Source: Oceanimonas doudoroffii (GTDB taxonomy: Bacteria; Pseudomonadota; Gammaproteobacteria; Enterobacterales; Aeromonadaceae). From it: DNA of 64,000 bases. Position numbers and translations under genes: made by a program. The stretch lies in NCBI RefSeq assembly GCF_002242685.1, contig NZ_NBIM01000002.1:62001-126000 (forward strand), given 5' to 3'. The first letter of the stretch is position 1. Each line of letters begins with the position of its first letter. Of the stretch, positions 20,973 through 30,505 are shown piece after piece. The notes under the pieces are model-generated. The model was not told the DNA's origin and did not search any database. It saw only the letters and a list, made by a program, of their open reading frames with translations.

Positions 20973-22091
20973 ATGAGTGAAACCAAAATAAATCTGCTGG
21001 ATCTGGATCGTGACGGCATGCGAGAACTCTTTCAGGAAATGGGAGAGAAACCCTTTCGTGCCGATCAGGTGATGAAGTGGATTTACCATTTCGGTTGCGA
21101 TGACTTTGACCAGATGACCAACATCAACAAGGTGTTGCGCGGCAAGCTCAAGGAGCGGGCCGAAATTCGTGCCCCCGAAATCAGCGTCGAGAAAAAGTCT
21201 GCCGACGGCACCATCAAGTGGGCCATGCAGGTGGGCGATCAGGAAGTGGAAACCGTGTACATTCCCGACGGTGACCGCGCCACCCTGTGTGTGTCGTCCC
21301 AGGTGGGCTGTGCCCTCGACTGTAAATTCTGCTCCACCGCCCAGCAAGGGTTTAACCGCAACCTTCGTGTGTCGGAGATCATCGGACAGGTCTGGCGTGC
21401 CGCCAGCCGGGTGGGCTTTGTGCGCGACTCGGGCCGCAAGCCGATCACCAACGTGGTGATGATGGGCATGGGCGAGCCGCTGCTCAACCTCAACAACGTG
21501 GTGCCGGCCATGCGCCTGATGCTGGAAGACTACGGCTTTGGCCTGTCCAAGCGCCGGGTGACCCTGTCTACCTCCGGCGTGGTGCCGGCGCTGGACAAGA
21601 TGGCCGACATGATTGACGTGGCCCTGGCGGTATCGCTGCATGCCCCCAACGACAAGCTGCGCTCCGAGATCATGCCGATCAACGACAAGTACAATATCGC
21701 CGAGCTGATTGCCAGCATTCGTCGTTACCTGGCGGTGTCCAATGCCAACCACGGCAAGGTGACCATCGAATATGTGCTGCTCGATCATATCAACGACGAC
21801 ATGCAGCATGCCCACGAGCTGGCCGAGTTGCTCAAGGACCTGCCCTGCAAGATCAACCTGATCCCGTTCAACCCGTTCCCCGGCAACCCTTACGGCAAGC
21901 CCAGCAACAGCCGCATTGATCGCTTTAACAAGGTACTGATGCAATACGGCAATACCGTCACCATTCGCAAGACCCGGGGGGACGATATCGACGCCGCCTG
22001 CGGTCAGCTGGTGGGGGATGTGATCGACAGAACCAAGCGCACCATGAAAAAACGGATGCAGGAACAAAATATATCCGTCACAATGGTTTAA
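20973..22091 (+). CDS. rlmN: Dual-specificity 23S rRNA/tRNA (adenine-C2)-methyltransferase RlmN
   Basis: Radical-SAM enzyme methylating A2503 of 23S rRNA and A37 of some tRNAs. ATG 20973 gives 372 residues; an in-frame GTG at 20961 overlaps the likely ribosome-binding site GTGAGG. Radical-SAM cysteines C113, C117, C120 (CALDCKFC); the methyl-carrying cysteine near the C-terminus is in DIDAACGQL. First gene of the run ending with der. Confidence 0.95.
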   Translation: MSETKINLLDLDRDGMRELFQEMGEKPFRADQVMKWIYHFGCDDFDQMTNINKVLRGKLKERAEIRAPEISVEKKSADGTIKWAMQVGDQEVETVYIPDGDRATLCVSSQVGCALDCKFCSTAQQGFNRNLRVSEIIGQVWRAASRVGFVRDSGRKPITNVVMMGMGEPLLNLNNVVPAMRLMLEDYGFGLSKRRVTLSTSGVVPALDKMADMIDVALAVSLHAPNDKLRSEIMPINDKYNIAELIASIRRYLAVSNANHGKVTIEYVLLDHINDDMQHAHELAELLKDLPCKINLIPFNPFPGNPYGKPSNSRIDRFNKVLMQYGNTVTIRKTRGDDIDAACGQLVGDVIDRTKRTMKKRMQEQNISVTMV

Positions 22092-22118
22092 CTGCAAAAA
22101 CCACTGGCGGAATGGGGA

Positions 22119-22895
22119 ATGCGAAGGGTCATTCTGTTACCGGCATTGCTGATGGCGGGCGCACTGGCCGGGTGCGTACATGAAACCATTAATCTCAGTG
22201 ACAAGGGCAAGGCCGGCAAGATGGTGTTTGAACCATCCCAGGCCGCGCTGACCCGCATGAACCTTGGGCTGGAATACCTGCGCCGGGGAGACACCGGTCA
22301 GGCCAAGTTCAACCTGGAGCGGGCCCTGTCTCAGGACCCGCGCAACCCGGACATTCACCTGGCGCTGGCCTACTTTTTCCAGTCGGTGTCGGAATTTGAC
22401 AAGGCCGAGCAACACTACAAGCGCGTGCTGCGTCTGGACGCCGAACATGGTGACGGGCTGAACAATTACGGTGCCTTTCTGTGTGACAGGGAACGATTTG
22501 ACGAGGCCGATGTCATGTTCAGGAGGGCGGTGGCCGTTGCCGGTTATGTGAAGGTGGCGGATACCTATGAGAATGCCGCCCTGTGTGCCCTTGGCCATGG
22601 GCGGGAGCAGGCGGCGATGGGTTACTTTCAGCGTGCGCTGGAATACACCCCGGAGAAGCCGCGGGCGCTGCTCGGCATGGCCGGACTGCTGGCAGGCAGT
22701 GACGGCGCCAGTGCCCTGCACTACCTCGACCGCTACCGGCAGGCGCATCTGCCCAGTGCGCAGAGTTTATGGCTGATAGTCCGTGCCGCCGAGGCCGAGG
22801 GCCGGGTGGCGCAAGCCCAGCAGGCTGGTGCCGAGCTGGTACGTTTATTTCCCGATACAGAACAGGCCAGGCGATTCCTGACAAATGACTACTAA
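22119..22895 (+). CDS. pilF: Type IV pilus biogenesis lipoprotein PilF/PilW
   Basis: Outer-membrane lipoprotein with TPR repeats needed to assemble the PilQ secretin. 258 residues; signal peptide with lipobox ALAGC (C18); TPR units from about 45 to 230. Its last 11 bp overlap rodZ, indicating translational coupling. Other pilus genes are not in the window. Confidence 0.88.
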   Translation: MRRVILLPALLMAGALAGCVHETINLSDKGKAGKMVFEPSQAALTRMNLGLEYLRRGDTGQAKFNLERALSQDPRNPDIHLALAYFFQSVSEFDKAEQHYKRVLRLDAEHGDGLNNYGAFLCDRERFDEADVMFRRAVAVAGYVKVADTYENAALCALGHGREQAAMGYFQRALEYTPEKPRALLGMAGLLAGSDGASALHYLDRYRQAHLPSAQSLWLIVRAAEAEGRVAQAQQAGAELVRLFPDTEQARRFLTNDY

Positions 22896-23835
22896 CGAAG
22901 AACAACAACAGGCCGGTGAAGAGCAACAGGCACCGACATCCGGACCGGGCGCCCTGCTGCGTCAGGCGCGTGAAGGCAGAGGCTGGAGCCAAAATGAGGT
23001 GGCGCGCCGGCTTAACCTGCGGGTGGCGGTGATTGAATCCCTCGACAGCGACCAATACAAGGCCGGCGTGGCGCTGACCTTTCTGCGGGGCTACGTCAAG
23101 GCCTATGCCCGCCTGGTGGGGGTGAGCGAGCAGCAGGCGCTGGCCGCCTTTGACGGCATGGCTGGCATGGAGCAACGGCGCCAGGATGCCACCGTGTCGA
23201 TGCAGAGCTTTTCCAAAAAGACCCGGCAGCAGGCCAGTGACAAGTGGCTCAAGCGCATCAGCTGGCTGGTGTTGCTCGGCCTGGGTACTTCCCTGGTGTT
23301 CTGGTGGTGGCAAAACAGCGGCGCCGGTTTTGTGGAGCGTGGCGAGCCCGTGCCGCAGCAACAGATAGCCGAGCCGGTTGACGCCCCCGAGCCGGCACCG
23401 CTGCTGACGTCGCCTGCCCTGAATGACGCCGCCGACGAGGCCGTGACCATTCCTGCCGGTGATGCCGACCTGACCGGTGCGCCTGTGTTGCCGGCGGAAA
23501 CACCGGCGGCCCCGGCGGTTGTGGAAGACGTGACCGAGGTGGCGCCCGAGCCGACGCCGGAGCCGGCCCCCGCAGCGGAGCCGAAAGCGGATCCGCAATT
23601 GCTGGTGTTAAGCTTTTCCGACGATTGCTGGATAAAGGTCACCGACGCGGAAGGCCGAGTGCTGTCCGAAGGGGTCAAAAAGTCCAGTGACCGCCTTGAG
23701 CTGAAGGGGGAGCCGCCGTTCCGGTTGGTACTGGGCGCTCCCCAGGCGGCCAGCGTGGAATACCTGAACCAGGCAGTGGATCTGTCTTCCTTCCGCGCCG
23801 GCCGGGTTGCCCGCCTGACCGTCCCGCAATCCTGA
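22885..23835 (+). CDS. rodZ: Cytoskeleton protein RodZ
   Basis: Links MreB filaments to the membrane and helps set rod shape. 316 residues: HTH domain at about 20-90 (LRQAREGRGWSQNEVARRL), one membrane helix at about 124-142, a long Ala/Pro/Glu-rich periplasmic linker at about 150-225, and a C-terminal DUF4115 domain from about 230. Confidence 0.92.
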   Translation: MTTNEEQQQAGEEQQAPTSGPGALLRQAREGRGWSQNEVARRLNLRVAVIESLDSDQYKAGVALTFLRGYVKAYARLVGVSEQQALAAFDGMAGMEQRRQDATVSMQSFSKKTRQQASDKWLKRISWLVLLGLGTSLVFWWWQNSGAGFVERGEPVPQQQIAEPVDAPEPAPLLTSPALNDAADEAVTIPAGDADLTGAPVLPAETPAAPAVVEDVTEVAPEPTPEPAPAAEPKADPQLLVLSFSDDCWIKVTDAEGRVLSEGVKKSSDRLELKGEPPFRLVLGAPQAASVEYLNQAVDLSSFRAGRVARLTVPQS

Positions 23836-23856
23836 TGTAACGAGCAAGAGCAAACC

Positions 23857-24975
23857 ATGTCCCAACACGAATCACCCATCATTCGTCGCAAGTCCAAGCA
23901 AATTCGTGTCGGCTCCGTGCTGGTGGGGGGGGATGCCCCCATCAGCGTGCAGACCATGACCAATACCCTGACCACAGACGTGGAGGCCACCCTGGCCCAG
24001 ATTCGGGCGGTGGAAAAGGCCGGTGCCGATATCGTACGGGTGTCGGTACCCACCATGGAAGCGGCGGAAGCCTTCAAGGTTATTCGTGCCGGTACCAGCA
24101 TGCCGTTGGTGGCCGACATTCACTTCGACTACCGCATTGCCCTGCAGGTGGCCGAATACGGCGCCGACTGCCTGCGCATCAACCCGGGCAACATCGGCCG
24201 GGAAGACAGGGTACGGGCGGTGGTGGACTGCGCCCGGGACAAGGGCATTCCCATTCGCATTGGCGTGAACGGCGGCTCGCTGGAGCGCGATCTGCAGGAA
24301 AAATACGGTGAGCCCACGCCGGCGGCCCTGGTGGAATCGGCGCTGCGCCATGTGGACATTCTCGACAAGCTCAACTTTGACCAGTTCAAGGTCAGCGTCA
24401 AGGCTTCCGATGTATTTCTGGCGGTGGGTGCCTACCGGGAGCTGGCCCGTCAGATTGAACAGCCCCTTCACCTCGGCATTACCGAGGCCGGCGGTTTTCG
24501 CAGCGGCGCCGTCAAGTCTGCCATTGGCTTGGGCATGCTGCTGGCCGAAGGCATCGGCGACACCCTGCGCATCTCCCTGGCCGCCGATCCGGTGGAAGAG
24601 GTCAAGGTCGGCTTTGACATTCTCAAGTCCCTGCGCATTCGCGCCCGGGGCATCAATTTTATCGCCTGTCCGTCCTGTTCACGTCAGGAGTTCGACGTCA
24701 TCGGCACCGTCAACGCCCTGGAAAACCGGCTGGAAGACATTGTCACCCCCATGGACGTGTCCATTATCGGCTGCGTGGTCAATGGGCCTGGCGAGGCCCT
24801 GGTGTCCGATCTGGGCCTGGCCGGCGCCCAGCGCAAGAGCGCCTTCTACGATGGCGGCGAACGGGTAGACCGGCTCGACAACACCCAGCTGGTGGATGCC
24901 CTTGAAAGCCGCATTCGGGCCAAGGTCGCCAGGATGGATCCCGCCGCCCGCATTCCGGTGCAGGACAAGGACTGA
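23857..24975 (+). CDS. ispG: 4-hydroxy-3-methylbut-2-enyl diphosphate synthase IspG
   Basis: [4Fe-4S] enzyme of the MEP isoprenoid pathway. 372 residues; cluster cysteines in [10 protein letters not shown] and [11 protein letters not shown]-terminal TIM-barrel motif [15 protein letters not shown]. It depends on clusters made by the isc system upstream. Gap to rodZ is 21 bp. Confidence 0.96.
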   Translation: MSQHESPIIRRKSKQIRVGSVLVGGDAPISVQTMTNTLTTDVEATLAQIRAVEKAGADIVRVSVPTMEAAEAFKVIRAGTSMPLVADIHFDYRIALQVAEYGADCLRINPGNIGREDRVRAVVDCARDKGIPIRIGVNGGSLERDLQEKYGEPTPAALVESALRHVDILDKLNFDQFKVSVKASDVFLAVGAYRELARQIEQPLHLGITEAGGFRSGAVKSAIGLGMLLAEGIGDTLRISLAADPVEEVKVGFDILKSLRIRARGINFIACPSCSRQEFDVIGTVNALENRLEDIVTPMDVSIIGCVVNGPGEALVSDLGLAGAQRKSAFYDGGERVDRLDNTQLVDALESRIRAKVARMDPAARIPVQDKD

Positions 24976-25017
24976 CCCCCGCTTTTTACTCATCGATTCA
25001 GAACCAGAGATATTTTT

Positions 25018-26295
25018 GTGGCCAAACAAATTCAAGCAATTCGAGGAATGAACGACTGCCTGCCGGAGCAGACTCCGGCCTGGCAACAGGCGGAAGCCGT
25101 GCTGCGCAATACCATGAGTGCCTACGGTTACAGTGAAATTCGTCTGCCCATCATGGAAGTGACCGGCCTGTTTCAGCGCGCCATCGGTGAAGTCACCGAT
25201 GTCGTGGAAAAGGAAATGTACACCTTTGAGGATCGCAGCGGCGACAGCCTGACCCTGCGCCCCGAAGGCACCGCCGGCTGCGTGCGCGCCGGCATTGAAC
25301 ACGGCCTGCTGTACAACCAGGAGCGGCGCATGTGGTACATGGGTCCCATGTTCCGCTATGAACGTCCGCAAAAGGGTCGTTATCGCCAGTTCCATCAGTT
25401 CGGGGTGGAAGTGTTTGGCCTTCACGGCCCGGACATCGATGCCGAGCTGATTATGCTCACCGCCCGCTTCTGGAAGGCCCTGGGTGTGACCGAGCACCTG
25501 ACCCTGCAGCTTAACAGCCTGGGTCAGCCGGAAGAGCGGGCGCAGTACCGTCAGGCCCTGGTGGACTTTCTGCAACAGCACGAAGATCGTCTGGACGAAG
25601 ACTGCCGCCGGCGCATGCACACCAACCCGCTGCGGGTGCTCGACAGCAAGAATCCCGAGGTGCAGGCGCTGCTGGCCGACGCACCTGTGCTGTCCGACTA
25701 CTTCGGTGAAGACACCAAGGCCCACTTTGACGGTCTGCAGGCGTTGCTGAGTGCCGCCGGCATTGGCTTTGAGATTAATCCCCGGCTGGTGCGCGGCCTG
25801 GATTATTACAACCTCACCGTGTTCGAGTGGGTCACCGAAAGCCTGGGCGCCCAGGGCACCGTTTGTGGCGGCGGCCGCTACGACGGCCTGGTGGAGCAAC
25901 TGGGCGGACAGGCCACCCCGGCGGTGGGCTTTGCCATGGGGATGGAGCGGCTGGTGCTGCTGCTGGAAACCCTGAATCGGGTTGCGGAACAACCGGCCCA
26001 GGCCGATGTCTATGTGGCCATGATGGGGGACAGCACGCGCGTGGCGGGCCTGGCCCTGGCCGAACGCTTGCGGGACGAACGACCCGGACTTCGGGTCATG
26101 AGCCACTGTGGCGGCGGCAATTTCAAGAAGCAGCTCAAGCGGGCCGACAAGAGCGGGGCCGTGGTGGCGCTGATCCTTGGAGAAGACGAAGTGGCCCAGG
26201 GCCAGGTGACGGTCAAGTTCCTGCGTGGCCAGGCCGAGCAACAGACCCTGGCCCAAAGCGAGCTGGTTGAACACCTCGAACAAAAGGGGATATGA
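25018..26295 (+). CDS. hisS: Histidyl-tRNA synthetase
   Basis: Class II synthetase. 425 residues from a GTG start ([16 protein letters not shown]). Motif 2 [19 protein letters not shown], histidine-A motif [16 protein letters not shown] and motif 3 near [14 protein letters not shown] are visible. The yfgM start lies one base after its stop. Confidence 0.96.
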   Translation: MAKQIQAIRGMNDCLPEQTPAWQQAEAVLRNTMSAYGYSEIRLPIMEVTGLFQRAIGEVTDVVEKEMYTFEDRSGDSLTLRPEGTAGCVRAGIEHGLLYNQERRMWYMGPMFRYERPQKGRYRQFHQFGVEVFGLHGPDIDAELIMLTARFWKALGVTEHLTLQLNSLGQPEERAQYRQALVDFLQQHEDRLDEDCRRRMHTNPLRVLDSKNPEVQALLADAPVLSDYFGEDTKAHFDGLQALLSAAGIGFEINPRLVRGLDYYNLTVFEWVTESLGAQGTVCGGGRYDGLVEQLGGQATPAVGFAMGMERLVLLLETLNRVAEQPAQADVYVAMMGDSTRVAGLALAERLRDERPGLRVMSHCGGGNFKKQLKRADKSGAVVALILGEDEVAQGQVTVKFLRGQAEQQTLAQSELVEHLEQKGI

Positions 26296-26296
26296 G

Positions 26297-26938
26297 TTGG
26301 ACGTTTACAGCACGGAAGAACAACAAATTGAAGCCATCAAGCGCTGGTGGCAGGAATACGGCAAGGCCATTATTCTGGGCTCCGCCATCGGCCTCGCCGG
26401 CCTGTTTGGCTGGCGTTATTACCAGGGCCACCAGCTGGAAACCCGTGCCGACGGCGCCGAGGCTTTTGAGCAGGTAAGCCGCGATCTGGCCAGCCAGGGC
26501 AGTGCCGCCTTTGACAGCACCGCGGCTTTTGTCAGCGAGAACCAAGGCAATAGCTATGGCGAACTGGCGGCCATGCTGCTGGCGGCGGAAGCGGTCAGGG
26601 CCAATGACCTGGAACTGGCTCGGCAGCAGCTGGAACTGGCCCTGGCGGGCATGACCGATGATGCCCTGGCCAACACCGTGCGCCTGCGTCTGGCCCGGGT
26701 GCTGATCGCCGCCGGCGATCTTGATGCCGCCCAGCGCCGCCTCGACGAGGTAACCGGTGACGCCTTTGCCGCCCAGTTGCACGAGGTGCGGGGCGATCTG
26801 TTCCGGGCCCGGCAGCAGCCCGCCGAGGCCCTGGCGGCCTATGAGGCGGCCCGTGAAGCAGGTGGGGTAGGCGACAATCCGGCGCTGACCCTGAAGCTTG
26901 ACGATCTGGCCGGCGTTGATGCCGGCAAGGGAGAGTGA
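26297..26938 (+). CDS. yfgM: Periplasmic TPR chaperone-like protein YfgM
   Basis: Membrane-anchored partner of PpiD at the SecYEG exit. The TTG at 26297 gives 213 residues beginning MDVYSTEEQQIEAIKRWW, with GGGGA six bases upstream; the in-frame extension into hisS is not real. Membrane helix at about 23-42 (AIILGSAIGLAGLFGWRYY), then TPR-like repeats. Overlaps neither neighbour; bamB starts 2 bp after. Confidence 0.9.
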   Translation: MDVYSTEEQQIEAIKRWWQEYGKAIILGSAIGLAGLFGWRYYQGHQLETRADGAEAFEQVSRDLASQGSAAFDSTAAFVSENQGNSYGELAAMLLAAEAVRANDLELARQQLELALAGMTDDALANTVRLRLARVLIAAGDLDAAQRRLDEVTGDAFAAQLHEVRGDLFRARQQPAEALAAYEAAREAGGVGDNPALTLKLDDLAGVDAGKGE

Positions 26939-26940
26939 GC

Positions 26941-28113
26941 ATGTCCAGACACCTGCTGAAGGCCCTGCCGCTGTCCCTGAGCCTGGTGCTGGGGGCCTGT
27001 TCCAGTTCAACCCCGGTGGCACCGGCCAATGCCTTGCCCGAGATCGACAATGCCTTTGACGCCGAGACCCGCTGGTCCGCTTCCGTGGGCAAGGGCGTGG
27101 GCGATTACTACTCCCAGCTGCGCCCGGCGGTGGACGGTGACCGGCTGTTTGCCGCGTCTCGCAATGGTGTGCTCAAGGCGTTTTCACTGGTCGAGGGAGA
27201 CGACTTGTGGGAAACCGAACTCGATGAGCTCGATATCAATGAAAACCAGCGCAGCCCGCGCATTGCCGGCGGCCTGACCGCCGCCTACGGCAACCTCTAT
27301 TTCGGATCGGAAAACGGCGTAGTCTATGCCGTATCCCAGGCCGATGGCGAGCTGCTGTGGACGCGGGACGTGCCCGGCGAAGTGCTGGCGGCCCCGGCGG
27401 TGGACGAAGGCAAGGTGGTGGTGCATACCAGCGCCGGCAACCTGGTGGCACTGGATGCCGGCAGCGGCGAGCAGCAGTGGCTGCTGCGCAACGAGCAGCC
27501 CAGCCTGACCCTGCGCAGCATGGCCACCCCCATTACCGCCGGCGGTGCCGTGCTCTATGGCCGGGCCGACGGACGCCTGGGCATTGCCCTGCTGGCCAAC
27601 GGCCAGCCGGTGCGGGACACCCGCATTGCCAGTCCCAAGGGCGCCACCGAGTTGGAACGCATGGTGGATGTGGCCGCCAGGCCGGTGATCCTGGGCGATA
27701 TTCTGTTCACGATCGCCTATAATGGCCAACTAACCGCGCACCAGCTTATTTCCGGCCAGTCCCTGTGGAAACGCCAGTATCAGGGCTCTCAGGATCTGAG
27801 CACGGACGGTCGCCAGCTGTATATCACCGACAGCCGCAGCCACCTGTTTGCGGTGGATGCCCGCAGCGGCAGCGAGGTATGGGCCAATACCGAGCTGGAA
27901 AACCGCCGGCTGACCGCTCCCGTGGTATTCGGTGACTACCTGGTGGTGGGTGACGACGACGGCTATCTGTACTGGCTGAATCGCGACAGCGGCGCCATCG
28001 TCTCGCTGGAGCGCGTCGACGGCTCGGGTCTGTATGTGGCGCCCGTGGTGTCTGGCGACACCCTGTATGTGCAAAGCCGCGACGGCGACCTGACGGCCAT
28101 CGGCCAGCCCTGA
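26941..28113 (+). CDS. bamB: Outer membrane assembly lipoprotein BamB
   Basis: Beta-propeller lipoprotein of the BAM complex that inserts outer-membrane proteins. ATG 26941 gives 390 residues; an in-frame GTG at 26935 overlaps the yfgM stop. Lipobox LVLGAC, C20. Repeats of the PQQ-like WD type (for example GVVYAVSQADGELLWTRDV) are spread through the protein. Confidence 0.95.
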   Translation: MSRHLLKALPLSLSLVLGACSSSTPVAPANALPEIDNAFDAETRWSASVGKGVGDYYSQLRPAVDGDRLFAASRNGVLKAFSLVEGDDLWETELDELDINENQRSPRIAGGLTAAYGNLYFGSENGVVYAVSQADGELLWTRDVPGEVLAAPAVDEGKVVVHTSAGNLVALDAGSGEQQWLLRNEQPSLTLRSMATPITAGGAVLYGRADGRLGIALLANGQPVRDTRIASPKGATELERMVDVAARPVILGDILFTIAYNGQLTAHQLISGQSLWKRQYQGSQDLSTDGRQLYITDSRSHLFAVDARSGSEVWANTELENRRLTAPVVFGDYLVVGDDDGYLYWLNRDSGAIVSLERVDGSGLYVAPVVSGDTLYVQSRDGDLTAIGQP

Positions 28114-28135
28114 GGTCGACGAAACCTGACGTCAT

Positions 28136-28174
28136 CGGCTCCTGATTGCGTGATCAGGAGCCGTTATTGTTTTT
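28136..28174 (+). promoter_or_regulatory. Strong hairpin between bamB and der
   Basis: Perfect 11-bp stem CGGCTCCTGAT (28136-28146) / ATCAGGAGCCG (28153-28163), loop TGCGTG, followed by TTATTGTTTTT. It could be a partial terminator or attenuator that sets der expression below that of bamB. It ends 15 bp before the der start. Confidence 0.7.
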
Positions 28175-28188
28175 CGGAGAATGTTTTT

Positions 28189-29682
28189 ATGATGCCAGTA
28201 GTGGCTCTGGTGGGCCGCCCCAATGTGGGCAAATCCACCCTGTTTAACCGCCTGACCCGCACCCGTGACGCCCTGGTGGCCGACTTTCCGGGCCTGACCC
28301 GTGACCGCAAATATGGCCAGGCCCGCTTTGGCGAGCTGGAATACATCGTAGTGGATACCGGCGGTATCGACGGCAGCGAAGAAGGCATCGAGCTGGAAAT
28401 GGCATCCCAGTCGCTGGCGGCCATCGACGAGGCCGATGTGGTGCTGTTTATGGTGGATGCCCGCGCCGGCATGACCTCGGCGGATGAGGCCATTGCCAGC
28501 CACCTGCGTCGCTGTCAGAAGAAAACCTTGCTGGTGGCCAACAAGACCGACGGCATCGACGCCGACTCGGCGGTGGGCGAGTTTTATCAGCTGGGCCTGG
28601 GCGACATTCACCAGATTGCCGCCGCCCACGGCCGCGGTGTGCTCGGCCTGCTGGAAACCGCGCTGGCGCCTCAGCTTGAGCTGCTGGCCGGCGAGACTCG
28701 GGACGATGCCGACGAGGCGGATGAAGAACACGAGTTTGACGATGCCACCCTGGAAGACGCCATGGCGGTGCTCGACGAACTGGAGCAGGAAGAAGCGGCA
28801 CCTTTTGAAGATGCCCCCATCAAATTGGCCATCGTCGGTCGCCCCAATGTGGGCAAGTCCACCCTCACCAACCGCATTCTGGGTGAAGAGCGGGTGGTGG
28901 TATACGACATGCCCGGTACCACCCGTGACTCCGTGTATATTCCCATGCAGCGGGACGAGCAGGATTACATTCTGATCGACACCGCCGGGGTACGGCGCCG
29001 GGGCAAGGTGCACGAGGCGGTGGAAAAGTTCTCGGTGATCAAGACCCTCAAGGCCATTGAGGACGCCAACGTGGTGCTGCTGGTGCTGGATGCCCGGGAA
29101 GGCATCTCCGATCAGGATCTCAGCCTGCTGGGCTTTGTGCTTAACGCCGGCCGCAGTATCGTACTGGCGGTGAATAAATGGGACGGCCTGAGCCAGGACG
29201 TGCGCGACGACATCAAGCGCGAGCTGGACCGGCGCCTGGGCTTTATCGATTTTGCCCGCCTGCACTTTATTTCGGCCCTGCACGGCAGTGGCGTGGGCAA
29301 CCTGTTTGAATCGGTCAAGGAGGCCTATGCCTCGGCCACCAAGCGGGTGAACACCTCCATGCTGACCCGTATCATGCAGATGGCCCAGGACGATCACCAG
29401 CCGCCGCTGGTGCGTGGCCGCCGGGTCAAGCTCAAATATGCTCATGCCGGGGGCTATAACCCGCCGCGTATCATTGTGCACGGCAACCAGGTCAAGGATC
29501 TGCCCGACTCCTACAAGCGCTATCTGATCAACTATTTCCGCCGTTCACTGCAGATAGTGGGCACGCCCATTCGCGTGGAGTTCCAGGAAGGGGACAACCC
29601 CTACGCCGGTCTGAAGAACAAGCTGACCGCCAGCCAGCTGCGCAAGCGCAAGCGCCTGATGAAACACCTCAAGAAAAAGTAA
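28189..29682 (+). CDS. der: GTPase Der (EngA), 50S ribosome assembly
   Basis: Essential double-GTPase for large-subunit maturation. ATG 28189 (MMPVVALV) gives 497 residues; upstream in-frame codons fall in the hairpin. Two G domains each carry GRPNVGKST (about 10-18 and about 218-226), separated by an acidic linker at about 180-208, and end in a KH-like domain with a basic tail [13 protein letters not shown]. Confidence 0.96.
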   Translation: MMPVVALVGRPNVGKSTLFNRLTRTRDALVADFPGLTRDRKYGQARFGELEYIVVDTGGIDGSEEGIELEMASQSLAAIDEADVVLFMVDARAGMTSADEAIASHLRRCQKKTLLVANKTDGIDADSAVGEFYQLGLGDIHQIAAAHGRGVLGLLETALAPQLELLAGETRDDADEADEEHEFDDATLEDAMAVLDELEQEEAAPFEDAPIKLAIVGRPNVGKSTLTNRILGEERVVVYDMPGTTRDSVYIPMQRDEQDYILIDTAGVRRRGKVHEAVEKFSVIKTLKAIEDANVVLLVLDAREGISDQDLSLLGFVLNAGRSIVLAVNKWDGLSQDVRDDIKRELDRRLGFIDFARLHFISALHGSGVGNLFESVKEAYASATKRVNTSMLTRIMQMAQDDHQPPLVRGRRVKLKYAHAGGYNPPRIIVHGNQVKDLPDSYKRYLINYFRRSLQIVGTPIRVEFQEGDNPYAGLKNKLTASQLRKRKRLMKHLKKK

Positions 29683-29686
29683 ACCC

Positions 29687-29723
29687 GATAAAAAAACGCC
29701 GGCCCAGCCGGCGTTTTTTTATC
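29687..29723. terminator. Bidirectional-type terminator after der
   Basis: CGCCGGC / GCCGGCG stem with loop CCA, flanked by A7 on the left and T7 on the right, so it could work on either strand. Confidence 0.93.
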
Positions 29724-29807
29724 ATTTGAGACCTGTGATTTTGCGCCCGCCCGTGCTCCTGCCTAGGCTGAAAAGGCATTCCCGCTTTTATTGTACGGAG
29801 GCCCCAT

Positions 29808-30248
29808 ATGTACAAGTCTTTGCTGGTGGCGGTAGACGGTTCCCAAAATGGCCGCAAGGCGCTGGAGCTGGCCTGTCACCTTGCTAGGGTCGATAATGCC
29901 GAGCTGCATATTCTGCATGTACCCGAAGTGCTGCCCCACGAGGCCACCCTGATCTGGGGCATTGGTGCCGTGGCCATTGGTGATGAGTTGCAGGAAATGG
30001 AAGCCCTGGGGCATCGCATCATCTCCGGTGCCGAGGCCGAGGCTCAGAAACTTGGGGTGGAAAAGATACAGACTCACCTGGTAAAGGGTGAACCGGCCCG
30101 AACCATTCTCAAGCAGGCCGCCGGGCTGGGCGCCGAAGTGATCGTGCTGGGTACCCGGGGGCTGGGAGATCTGGCCGGATTGGTGCTGGGCAGCGTATCC
30201 CACAAGGTAGCCAGCAATGCCAAATGCGGGGTGATTACCATTCGTTGA
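29808..30248 (+). CDS. Universal stress protein, UspA family
   Basis: 146-residue single-domain USP. MYKSLLVAVDGSQNG at the start and the ATP-binding motif GTRGLGDLAGLVLGSVSH at about 114-131 point to the ATP-binding branch. GGAGG lies 7 bp before the ATG. Biological role not deducible. Confidence 0.88.
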   Translation: MYKSLLVAVDGSQNGRKALELACHLARVDNAELHILHVPEVLPHEATLIWGIGAVAIGDELQEMEALGHRIISGAEAEAQKLGVEKIQTHLVKGEPARTILKQAAGLGAEVIVLGTRGLGDLAGLVLGSVSHKVASNAKCGVITIR

Positions 30249-30277
30249 CCCGCGCAGAATACCGGCGCGGTCAGGGG

Positions 30278-30418
30278 TTATTCAAAGCCGGCCTGGGTCA
30301 GGAAATAGGTGGCGTTACGGCGTAATATCTTGCGCCGCACATCGTGCATCATGATCTTGCGGCGGGCGCCAACGGCGGGTTTGCGCTGTTTCAGCGCGAT
30401 GCGTCTTCTTCTCAGCAT
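30278..30418 (-). CDS. Putative 46-residue basic protein
   Basis: Unrecognised short ORF, ATG (30418) to TAA (30278), beginning MLRRRRIALKQRK and ending TYFLTQAGFE. About a third of residues are Arg or Lys, clustered in three patches (RRRR, ARRK, RRKILRR), suggesting nucleic-acid or ribosome binding. Support for translation: GAGAGAAC about 5 bp upstream of the ATG and a candidate promoter at 30465-30493. It lies 87 bp downstream of mltF on the same strand and antisense to the 3' leader of the stress-protein transcript. It could be spurious or part of a small RNA. Confidence 0.5.
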   Translation of the reverse strand: MLRRRRIALKQRKPAVGARRKIMMHDVRRKILRRNATYFLTQAGFE

Positions 30419-30437
30419 AAGTTCTCTCGTCTCTACC

Positions 30438-30461
30438 AGGCCGCATACTGCGGCCTTTTTT
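30438..30461 (+). terminator. Plus-strand terminator; also a hairpin in the leader of the small minus-strand ORF
   Basis: AGGCCGCA / TGCGGCCT with loop TAC, followed by TTTTT on the plus strand. It would end the stress-protein transcript. On the minus strand the same hairpin has no T run and would sit at the 5' end of the small ORF's mRNA. Confidence 0.75.
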
Positions 30462-30464
30462 GCC

Positions 30465-30493
30465 TTGATATCAGCTTGTGATATCAGGGTAAA
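30465..30493 (-). promoter_or_regulatory. Candidate promoter with twin TGATATCA palindromes
   Basis: On the minus strand TTTACC (30493-30488), 17-bp spacer, TATCAA (30470-30465). The palindrome TGATATCA occurs at 30466-30473 and 30479-30486, covering the -10 and spacer like a repressor site. Confidence 0.4.
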
Positions 30494-30505
30494 GTGACAA
30501 TGTTA

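Noticed and set aside
26225..26296. Extended N-terminus of yfgM inside hisS
   Set aside because: Family alignment and ribosome-binding site favour TTG 26297.
30309..30497. 62-residue plus-strand ORF opposite the small basic ORF
   Set aside because: No ribosome-binding site and it reads through the terminator hairpin; the minus-strand frame is better supported.
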